DNA of 64,000 nucleotides, from the NCBI GenBank assembly GCA_003013855.2, contig ML058469.1, positions 4,650,001 through 4,714,000 of the forward strand. The letters are read 5' to 3'. Each line of letters opens with the position of its first letter. Position 1 is the first letter of the stretch. A program made the position numbers and the translations under genes. The notes under the pieces are model-generated. The model searched no databases, was not told where the DNA came from, and worked only from the letters and a program-made list of their open reading frames with translations. Of the stretch, positions 11,897 through 23,500 are shown one piece after another. Origin of the DNA: Liriodendron chinense. Its lineage: Eukaryota; Streptophyta; Magnoliopsida; Magnoliales; Magnoliaceae.

Positions 11897-14535
11897 TAAT
11901 CCAGATCCATGCTCCCACACCAGATTTCAGTATTTTTTTTAACACGCACCACACACCCATGCCAAGACACCCAGTTATGTTCCAGCAAAACCAACCAAAT
12001 GATAGCTAATGCCACCTGATAAATAGCTCCCCAATCTTTTCCGGGCATCACAACTAATTTCCAGCAACCTAAAGAAACTCAACCAAATATTCCGAGCAAA
12101 AGAACGATGTGAAAAAAATGGTCCAGAAATTCTGCATCACGAAAGTAATAAACGCACTCGTTGGAATGATCATCTGCGTGTTTCTCAAATGATCAATTGT
12201 GAGACTTCTGTTATTGCTGACAAGCCAACCAAAAGCCACAACGAGAAGAGAACAAGGAAACCTCCAAATGTGGCAATAGGATCCTTGACTTGGTGAAGAG
12301 GAGAATCTTGTAACACTTGAGTAAAAGGATTTTACCGAAAAGGTCCCCGGTTTACTTGGGTTCCAAACCCATCTAATCCCCTTCTGAAGAAATGTTGCCA
12401 TAATTATGAAGAAGACCCATCAAGCAGACAAACTCAGATAACTCTTCTAAAAGATCCTTCCTGAAGAATGAGTTCCACACTAGATACAAACTAAGAGATG
12501 AGACAGCCTCTCTCTCTCCCTGGCCCCCCCTATGTAGATAAGAGAAGTTGAGGCTGAGGGGGGCATCCCGAACACTCCGCAACCCCAAATCAGCCATCTA
12601 AAAGATCTGCCATTGAGCAGGATCTACCATCCCTAGCATGAAATGCATCAAGTACAGAGATAGTCTTCCTCTATTTATAAAGTATAAACATCAATTTTCA
12701 GTTTTCCTCCAGGAAGGGGAAACACAATTTAATTCCTAAATTCTACAGCAGCCCAAATTGAGCCAAAGAAACATGAGAAATAAGTCATTTTCTCCTTGTT
12801 GAGTTAAAGAACAGAAAAGAGAGAACGTTCAGTCCCACTTTACACATCAAAAACAGTCCATAGTATACCTCATGCATAGAAATTCCAAGTGGCGTTCATG
12901 TTAGATACGTTATCAGTTTAAAATTTAGAACCACCCATCATCAAAACGTTAGCCTCAATGTATGCTAGGGTAGAATCACTTCAAAGTCTGATTACCAAAG
13001 AAAACTCTTCCTTATCCAGCGTCCATTCACAAATGAAAAGGAAACATAACACCTTGTTGTTCATAAATGAAAACATTAAATTGCATTAACAACCAATTCT
13101 TCCCAAGAATTCTCTTAGAAAAAGAATCAGGAGAAGACACCTTGCAATCAATTCTGGCAGCAATGGTGGCTACACTAACTAGTTTAAGAATCCAGTATCC
13201 ATTAACAAATGATTAAGAAAGACAATAACTTGATGTTCGTCAATGGAAACCAGTAACCACTGAATTATATTAACAACCAGTTGTTCCCAAGAATTCTATT
13301 TAAAAAAATGGTAGAAGACGCCTAGTAATATCTGACCACAGAAGCAGGTATAATAATTAGTTTAAGACAAGGATTAACATAGTCGTCATGAGATTGAACA
13401 GTGAAACAGCAAGACATGCCAACCCAGATTAAGCAGTCACATATTCCACTTTTTTCCTGTATTCCACTTCCAGCACCGCCCTATTGTAACAGAAGACTTC
13501 AACATCAAAGGCAAAATTTACAGAGGAAGCAGTAATTGCATCTAATAACATAGAAATTTCTAACTAGGAAAATCTCAAATATGTGCAATATCACGTATTA
13601 AGACTTCATGATATGCTCAATGGTCCTTGATAGAGTGGAATGTAGAATAGGCTTGGTGTAATCAACCTCAACTAGTTAGGTTAAGGCAATGATGATGATG
13701 ATGATGACGACGACAATTTGCTCAATGGCATTGTGGATGCAGGCATGAAAAAGAACTGTGACAATTAACTAGCAGCACTTTTGTGAGTGAAGCAGCAATC
13801 ATCTGCAGCTGCCTAACTTGTGAAGACAATATTTTTTCCTCGAATGGTCTTAGCTTGTGAATAATAGAACTTTTCAGGTGAAACATGAAATTATTTTGGT
13901 TTTTGTTAGAAAATAGTCATGACTCATGAGTGATATTGTGCAAATAATTACAAGACAGATGGGTAACATTCTTTATAATGATATGAGCTTTTTTTTGAAG
14001 ATCGAAAAATTATATATATATATAGGGAAAAGGTACTATGCGGTCGACCTCATGGGAAGTTCCCATGAGGTCGAGCTGTGTGGACCCCACTGTGATGTAT
14101 ATCAGACATCCACACCATGCATTTGATGGGTCTCCTATTGGTTATGGTATATCAGAAATATCAGCTGTATCCAGAACTCCAGTGGGTCATACCAACTGAA
14201 ACAATGTAAAATCATGCCTATAGCATTTAAAAGCACTTGTTGGGGCCCACCTGAGTTTTGGATATGGTTGAAACTTGGTGTGAACTCTTGTTTAAGTGGG
14301 ACGCACACAATGTATGGGCTGGATTTTTTAACCACATCTCATTTTATCCTGTAAACAGTCATCAAGGTTTCAATGGGTGGATATTTACTCTTAACTGTTG
14401 TCAATGGTGTGGCCCACAGAAGTCATGGTTGGCCTGAGTTTTAGTCCCATGGCCCACTATGGAATGGTGCATCTGACTGATGGAGTGGATGCTCATCACG
14501 CATCACAGTGGGGCCCACACAGCTTGACCTCATGG

Positions 14536-14592
<57 letters not shown>

Positions 14593-17500
14593 GAAAAAGA
14601 GGGAAAAACAAGAGGGCCCAAGCAGGGCAAAGAGAACAAAGAAGCAAGAAGCAAAAAGAAAAAAGGCACAAAAACCTAGGAAACCACCATACAGCTCGAG
14701 ACAAAACACAAACCGCCAGCGAACTTAACCCAAGGAAGGAAAGGGGTTGGGACTATCTTCAAGGGGAAGACTGAGCGACCAATCCACTGCCTCCTAGAAG
14801 ATGCGCTGGTAAACCAAAGCAGAGGAGGAGAGAATGTTCTAAGCATCTCGTGTTCCTTTCACGCCAAATTCCCCACAGAGCTGCCATGCCTATCAGACGC
14901 CACACTGAGGAAGAGCCCCTGTTGAGATAGGGGCAGTGCCAGGCATGGAGGAAATGATGGATGGAACTTGGCATAGCCCAAAAGACAGAAAAGAAACTGC
15001 AAATCTTGTCCCAAATTCCAGTAGCAAAATTGCAGTGAAGGAAAAGGTGGGAAATGGACTTGGCATCTCTGTTGCAAAGAGAGCAGATGGTTCGAAGAAT
15101 CAACCCCCACCTTTGCAAGTTGTCCAGCATGAGCACTCTCCCTCTGGCCAACAACCAAACGAAGGCAACAACCTTAGGAGAAGCGTTGTAGTGCCAAAAG
15201 TAGAAAGGGAAGTCGAGAGCTTGATTCGGAGAATGACTGGAGATGTAAGTGAAGAAGGATTTGCTTGTGAAGACTCCAAAAGCAGACAGAGACCAGCAGA
15301 AGCTGTCTTCCAAGAGAGGAGTAGGTTGAACCCCTTTGGATTCAGTGTCAGTGAGGGCTCCTCTGCAAGGAGGGCACCAAGCCCCGGATCCTACATTAGA
15401 GGAGCAATAAAAAACTGTGGAAGATAAGTTGGAGAAAATCCTAGCAAGATCAGGGGAAGCAGCAGCAAGGGCCCTTTCTAAAATCCATCTGTCCGGCCAG
15501 AGTTTAACATTGAGACCATTGCCCAAACTAAAACCAACACCTTCAGAGAAAGGGACCTTAGACCCAGAAATGGCTTTCCAAACACTAGAAGCTCTATATA
15601 GAGGTGGATTTAGTGTACCATCCCCCTTCTTTAGCTCCATATTTAGCCGCTACAGTTTCCCTCCATCTTCTTCCAATCTCCGTTCCGAAGCGCCATAACC
15701 ATTTCCCCAAAAGAGTTGAGTTAACATTAATGAGGGTTCTAATCCTAGCACCTCCCTTAGTGTAGGGTCTACAGACTTCCGACCAACTAAGAAGATGAAA
15801 TTTGTGGTGGGGGGCACTACCATTCCATACGAAATCTCAACATAGCTTTTTAATTTTGAGAATTATCGTATTGGGGCATCAGAAGAGAGAGAGGAAGTAA
15901 GTGGGCAAATTAGAGAGAAGATTTAATTAGAGTAAGAAGGCCTCCAAGTGAAAGATATATGCATTTCCAAGGGGCGAGCTTCCTCTCCACTCTTTCAATA
16001 ATAGCATCCCAAAGGTGATTAGCAAGATTGCCAATACAAGGAGGAAGGCCGAGGTATTTAGAGGGGAAAGAGCCAGTTTTGTAGCTGAAGACGGCTACAA
16101 GAGAGGAGAGGAGGTCATGAGGTAGTTAATGCCCAAGAGTTCACTTTTACAAAGGTCAATCTTAAGAGTCCAAGACCTGAAAATAGCTTCTAAGCAAGTA
16201 ATAATAATCCACAAACTAATGACATGCTGTTCAATAGCCTCACTGAATAAAATCGTGTCATCAGCCAACTGTATGTGAGAGGTCGGGGGTAGGAGCTGGC
16301 CACATTGAACCCTTGAAAATAACCGAAATTTTCCCCTTTGAAGAGCATACGACTTAGCCCATCAGCAGCGATGACAACAAGCAGAGGAGAAAAGAGGGTT
16401 GCCTTGTCTTAGGCCCCTCGAGGAGAGAAAGAACCCTTTCGGGGATCCATTAACAAGCATAGAGAAAGAGGCATAGGATAGGCAAACCCTAATCCACCAA
16501 CGCCATTTTGGGCCAAAACAAAATCTACTCAACATGTAATCTATGTAGTCCCAATATACATGATTGAAAGCCTTCTCTATGTCTAATTGACTAACAACCC
16601 CTCCCTGACTAGACCAATTACGAGAGTCTATGCATTCATGAGCAGGCAAGGTGCAGTCGAGGATTTGTCTATTGGCAAGGAATGCACCTCAAGCTTCGGA
16701 GATCATTTTAGGGAGAGTTGGACACAACCTTGTTGAAAGCACTTTTGCTAGAATATTGTAGGAGGCTCCCAGAAGACTGATAGGCCGAAATCAGAGGCTC
16801 CTTCAAGCTTGGGGATGAGAGCTATGAAGGAAGTTGAAGCACCCATATTTCGAGAAATGAAACCCAAAGAGTGGAATTCAGAGATGAAAGCAATAACATC
16901 CTTTCTAACAAAATTCCAAAATTTTTGAAAAATGCAAGCGGGGACCCGTTAGGAACCAGAGACTTGTCACTTCCAGACAAGAAAACCGTAGCCTGAATTT
17001 CTTCCCCCAAGAAAGTAGACTCGAGGGCGTCCGCCTCCTCGAAAGACAACTGGGGGATCTTTAGATTATAAAGACAGGGTCTAGAGCAATTGTCAGAGGA
17101 GAGGAGGGAAGAGTAAAAGGAGACAATATGGTAGATTACCTCTTGCCGATCCTCAATTTTAGAACCATTGATTGTTAGAGAACTTATCTTGTTAGATTAG
17201 ACTCTAGCACTAACAATAGCATGGAAGAAATCCATGTTCTTATCACCTGTTTTTTGTTAGTGCATTTTTCTATAGCATACTAGCGCACCTTATTTGTCAA
17301 TTACATAGGTCAATGAGTCTAGGTGTCGATTGAGCTCAAAGAAGATGAAGACCGAAGACTCAAGTAGACCTGCTGCATCAAGGAAGAAGAGACAAGTAAA
17401 TGGGATGCCTTGGTGAGCTTTGAACCTTGAACCTTAACTAAAACTCAAACCTCTAGATAACTTGACCCAATAGGCATACTTGTAGTCATCTTAGATTAGC

Positions 17501-20500
17501 CTTAGGTGTCTCAAAAGAGTCTCTAGCCATTTTCAGACCGATCGGCAGAGGGCAAATTTGGGACAGCAACATTTCCAGTCTCAGGCCCCAATACACGCAT
17601 GAGGAGCATCGGGGAGCTGATTGAAGCACAGCAACAACATCGAGGGAGCATCGAGGAGCTGATTGAAGCACGGGAGAGTGGAGATCAAGCAACCCAAGAG
17701 GCACTGAACAAGGGGCTCAATCCGACAAGTGTCAAGTTTGAGAGTCCGTTAGCACTCCTTCATTTTTATAGGATTGAGTGTGAATTTAAGGTTGATGGTT
17801 AGCCTATTCAAAACCACGTAACTCTCCACGGGGAGCCACCGACACGAGTGCGTACGTGGAGGTTATTGGTTAGCCCGAGAAACCATTGTAGGTTCCTGGA
17901 TTGGAGCTGAAAGGTTGGGAGGAACCTCGTCAAAACTCCTAGGTTGGGAGGAACCTTGTTTAAACTCTTGGGTTGGGTGGAACCTGCAAACACCTAGGTT
18001 AAGAGGTAAACCCATAAAACCACCGTTCAAGTTGAGAGGTGAACCTATACCAAAACCTCTGTGTAAAGGTTGAGAGGAACCTATTTAAAACTCCCTAGTA
18101 AAATCCGGTGTGCTCAAGGGATAAGTACAACAACTAAGAGTGGATTAGACAAGTAGTTGAACCACTATACATGCTTGTGTTTGAGATTGTCATTTGAGTC
18201 ATTTCTATTCTAGCATTGTTTCTTTAATTGTTAATTATATGAATGTTGGAATGAGATTTATGCTATGCATTGATAGGTAGATTCTCACACACAACTTGTA
18301 GTTTCACTTCTAGACTAGGTGCTTGATTAGTATATGCTTGTAGTCTAGATAATTGCACATTGATTAGGAGTTCAACATGTTTCATCATTATAATCTATGT
18401 GCTTAGGCTAGGTTATTTAATTCATATCCTTGCTAGCCTTTGTGATTGGACCCACTTAAGCTTGGAATATAAATTAGTTTAATTAGACAAGATTGATCAA
18501 AGTCTCCTTTCTCCAAAGAGTGAGGTTAGATTTGAGCTTTTTCAGCTTCTAACTCAAGATAAAGTTCGACCTACCAATAATTTGAAAGGTCCACCAAGAA
18601 GACACCATGGGCATAAAACCTTGGATCTGAAACCATGAAAGTTAAAATCTGAACATCTTTGGCCCCCAACTCTCCTTAGGGGACTCCAAGAGAATAGGAC
18701 AGTAGTCGAAGGTAGGGAGAGGGAGGCCTCTCGGGAGAACAAGGGGGAACGCATCTAACCAATCGGCAAAAACAAGGAACTTATCCAAACGGGAGAGGAT
18801 CGGGCAGGGGGGGTGCCCATTTGACCACGTGAATTTGACATCTAGAAGGGGGAGGTCAATGAGATTATTCCCCCAACCCAATACGTCCTCATGCCTCTGG
18901 TTAAAAGCAGTCCATTAGAGTTTTCGTAGGAAAAATGAACAGCACTAAAATCGCCTCCAATACACCAAGGTAGGCTCCATCTAGATTTAATCTCATTCAC
19001 CTCATCCTAGAGGAGGTACCTCATGGAAGGAGCGCAAGGGCCATAAACAAAGGAAAGGATCCATTTTAAATGCTGAGGATGAGTTTCTAAGAACCACCAA
19101 AACCAAGTATAAGCCCTTAAGAGAATCCTCCAAAATCCAGAGGCAGGAATCCCAAGCTATGAGGAACCCCCCAAAGGATCCATCAAATTCCAAGGAGAAG
19201 CAATCTTTATTTCGGATGAACCAAATAGAGTAGAGAATCGAAGAACTTACCAGAGGGAGCTTCGTTTCTTGAAGATAAATGACGTTAGCTTTGTACTTCG
19301 GAGAACATCCTTAATCAAAGCCCTTTTTTATGTTGCTACCCAGCCCTCTAACATTCCAAGAGATAATCTTCATTGGCAAACGGACTTACCTTCCGACCTC
19401 TTTTGGAGGTTTAAGCGCTTGGACCTCCTTCGTAATTGATGGATGATTCAAGACTTATCGGCTCCCTTAGACCCCTTGGGGATCTCGACGCTTTTCTCAT
19501 GTCTTTAGCTACCTTTGCTTCTCGGATTTCTATAAATTGCATCAGATCCAAATAATCCTCCTCTTTATCCCTAAATGAGATGCCTACTAACGATCTAAAG
19601 TCCATGAGTGCTTCCCTTACCTTCTCTAGATCTTTACATTTAGCCAGAATCGAATTAGGGTCCCGACGAGGTTTAGGGTTCATGGGTGTTTGGGATGTTT
19701 CAACAAGCATGTCTCCATGAATAGCCTAGATAGGAGGGATGTCCATGATAATGGTATTAGTGGTATTAAGGGAGGTGGTGGAGTGGCCTACTAGAACAAT
19801 GGCCCAATCCAAATCCACAAATTAAAAAGTGGCAAGGAGTTGACGACCTGGGGAGGAACAAGGCAGGCTACCATTAAGACAGGAAGGGTTGTACAAATTT
19901 TTGGATTGCAGAGGGCCTGCTATTAGAAGGGTTAGTTGAGGGAACCCTCCGCTCCCATATGGTATGAAGTGAAGAGGCAAACCAGGAGGTAGCTTGGTTG
20001 CAAGGCTGTAGGTTGCGAAGAGTAGGAATCTGTATCGGAGCAAAGGGATAACGCATGACACGAGTGCACTCAGACACGAGTGGGTTCTCGCCCGTTGGGA
20101 AAGGGAACGAGCCGATGTAATTGTTGTAAGGGAGAGACAATTGTCAAAGGGAGGGGGAGAGGCCTAAGGGACTCTGAGCTAGGGAGGGGTTCAAGGTGCG
20201 AACGCGTCAAACTGAGGGATGAAACAGACGAAAAAATTGAGGCTAAGGATTGCATTTCTGGTCGCAGTGGCCGGTGGACAGATGTCGCTCCAATAGGGTA
20301 GCTTTTGAGAGTAGTGATGTAATCGCATGATGCGGGCAGCAGAGTCACATCGCAACCTTTCGAAAAAGGCTCCGCCCACCATTAGGCATTCTGCTAAGGA
20401 CACATGGAGATGGAGGCTAACAGGCATTGATGTCGAGGGTTTCGAGAGAGATTTTTCCCACTTCAGGCCCCTTACACGCATGGCATATGTGGATCTTCCC

Positions 20501-23500
20501 CACCGTTAGGATGGTGGATCATTTCCAAGAGATGGATCTGGGGATCTGAGTGTGTTGCGCGTCCCCTTTAGCTCCCGGGCGAGAGGGTCGTTCATGCACC
20601 TTCAAAAGACGTGTGGTAGATGAGGTTGGTGGTTCGCCGGAGTATCGAGTGTTGTGGTCCTCACCTGCGTCCACCTGTGCCTAAGTCTAAGGCTTTTTGC
20701 CATTTTTTTTCCGACGGAAGATAGAGTTTCCGACTCCGCCTGAACAGATACTTTGAATGTTACATCTCTCACAACCGCAGAGACGGTTGAAATCAACAGC
20801 GAAAAATCTTCCTGATAAGGATTCGGGCTGATCTTAGCTCCCAGCCTAATTCAGTGGCCGGATTGAACTAGATGACTTCGCCGATGCATGAACCGAGGGC
20901 TAGAAGCAAATCGAGGTTCCATAGCTCAACTAGAACTCCTCTAAAGAGAAACCAAACATTAGAGGACCCGAAAAGAGAGAAACTTGCCCATCTACAGATG
21001 GAAGTCACGAGGTGATCTTGGGAAGAAACTCCGGCCTCGACGATGGGGTCGAGGTTGTTGACCAGTTTGAGTTTTAGGAGGAAGTGGGTGTCGCTGAGGG
21101 GTTTGAGGCCATAGCTTCCTTCAACGAGTCTACAATTCCATTGAAGCCATCAGTGAACCGCCCTCAGAGGGGCTCCAAGTTGGTAATGGATGACCAAACT
21201 AAAGGCGTCATATGCCCCTTCTACTTCTGTAACCATGGATTTGTCAACCGTGATGACGGGCCTGAAGGCGGAGAAAGTCGTTGACGTCCATGATGATGGG
21301 GGATACAGAGATGGGACTTTGGGAGGGATTATGCCCTTGCTAAGGACAACGTCTCTGAATGACCTTGCTTCATTACTAGAGATTGTCCCCCACCGAAGAT
21401 GCTGAGAACGTGAAGAGGTGGCAGGAAACACCTTTTCTTTGGAAGCTTGGTGGAGATCCTCCTCCGACCTTGGGCCATAGAGGGGATGTTGAACTAAGAT
21501 ACACTGCCCATTGTAGCTTGAGTTGTGAAAGGAAGAGATGGCCTTGGCAGTCGCCGCCTTAGAGCCCATACAAATGAAAGCAAATCCTCTATGACTGGAT
21601 GGATGAGCCTTTCCGGTGCAAAACAACGATCTCCTTGATTTTGCCACATTTTCTGCATAGTCGAGAGAGCATATGCTCATCGCAGCCCATAGGATGTTAG
21701 CTAGAAACAGGATTGGGAATCCAGCGTACCTTGAAACCAGTGTAACCTTTATCTTCGCTTTGCACTGTTTCCTGGCAACCTCAGCCCATCCTTCGTTGGA
21801 AGAGTCTTTGGGAGCTCTTCCCAGGATTCCATTATGTCCTCCAAGTAGATGGGCGGTGCTTCTCTCTCCTAGGTTTTAATGGATATTCGTTGTTGCGTGT
21901 TAAGTCTTCTGTTGTCTATTATCATATTCGGGACAAGCTCCATTCTCCATTCTTCTCTCCTAATTCAGTCTCTATTGACAAGAATTACGCCATGCCCGTG
22001 TGGTCCCTGAAGGATAACATTGTCTGAATCTCGAATGTGACCCTCCTCCTAAAGCCAGGTGTTGCGCGCTTCCGCAGAAAGATTTCCTCCGAGAAATGAC
22101 ATTCTTCCCTCACCACCCAAGGTTTTATCAATAGGGGCACCTTTTGTCTGCTTTGAATGTGTAATTGCTCATGGATGTAAGTCGGAAGAGGAAGTGCTTC
22201 AAGCAATCAAGTAGCTGAATGGGGAGTGCTTTGTCGGCAAAACTATTGGTGCAAAGGGTGAAGTAAGGTCTAGTGGAGGTGAATAGGGAGGAGCTAGCCA
22301 AAGCTAAAGGGAAAAAAGGGGATGAGCAAGAGGTTATCAAAGAGGACAGTAAAAGTGGAAGACTGACAAAAGGGGTGCCCAAGGAGAGGGAACAACATGT
22401 AGGGGTGGTAGATGATGCCCCAACTTGCTCTTACAAGGAAGCCATAACAGGGATGGCCGCTAAGCGAAGCTTGCAGGTTGATGATATACCGACTGTAATA
22501 CTGATTATGCATTTTAAATCATGCCTATTTAATGTGATCTTGCACTATCTTGAAAGATTCAACAAATTAAACATCACAAAGAACTTGAAAATGCAGCATG
22601 AAATCAAACCTAAACCAACAAAAGACGCACCAATGCAACAAGCAGACAAACAGAATTAGAAGTTCAGCAACCACAAACAACAAACCTGGAACTCAGAAAG
22701 ATGCTCCTTGGATAATGATGTAGTGAGGGCTGATATCACCACAGCATTGTTGAGCTCCTGCAGCTTCTGGATGCAAGCAAGCGCACGGTTCTTCCCTATG
22801 TCATTCTCCGAGAAATAAAAATTGCTGGATAAGTCCCAAAGCTCGACTGTCCCTTCATCATGCAACGTGATGGATTTGACACCTGCAAGGATAAGGTTCT
22901 TTGCTGCAAGAAGCAAAAAGCGGACTTAGCTGAAGAAGAAGAGTCGCAAAGAAACAGAAAAACGCCCACAGCTGATCAAACAGTTAAAAAAACACCAAGT
23001 TTTGTGGTGCTAAAGGGATGTTTATGAATTTTTTTGCTAGCATCCTCATTCTTCCTCTCTAATGATTTTCCACATGTTATTAGCAAACACAAATAATTTT
23101 GCATAAGCCAACAATCTCGGCAGTCAGATACCAATCAAATAGCATTCATAAGAACAATACAAAGCACATCCAGATCATGACTAAATTGTCCATTGGCCAC
23201 AGCATCTACAAATCCCAACATGGACTGGCAAATTCAAATACCCAAATGATAAATACAATATGTATTAAAGCATTTTCCTGTCATTCTCATTCTTCCTCTA
23301 ATGAAATTCCATGACTTCTCATACAATATATTGACAGTCTCTATAATCGGATTTGCCAAATAAAAAATAGATTTACCAAATAAAAAATAAAAAACCTAGA
23401 TCACAGATTCATTATCCAATAGCCACAGCATATAAAAACAAAAGAAACACCAAGGCCATCTTCACATGGATGTGTAACTTAGATTGCAATCTTTAAGTCA

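Larger units (their letters stand above)
14591..21880 (-). mobile_element. Nearly full-length but defective L1-type LINE, same strand as UBA1
   Basis: Reading right to left: ORF1 with RRM-like domain (about 21,720-19,400), ORF2 endonuclease starting MKIISWNVRGLGS at about 19,374, endonuclease end at about 18,490, RT (about 17,240-16,100) and zf-RVT (15,640-14,759), then a 3' tail running into an AT repeat. A 1.24-kb foreign segment separates endonuclease and RT. Multiple stops and frameshifts show it is inactive. Confidence 0.82.
887..22685 (-). other. UBA1: UBA1 intron 2 (~21.8 kb, filled with transposable elements)
   Basis: Bounded by donor CCAG|GTTTGTTG after exon 2 and acceptor ATGCAG|GC before exon 3. 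More than half is recognisable mobile DNA: LINE remnants on both strands, a plastid insertion, foldback DNA elements and microsatellites. The flanking exons are intact, so the gene probably still functions and splices out the whole region. Confidence 0.85.

Noticed and set aside
14936..15427. 163-aa plus ORF (MPGMEEMMDG...)
   Set aside because: Shadow of the well-preserved LINE ORF2 zf-RVT frame on the minus strand.
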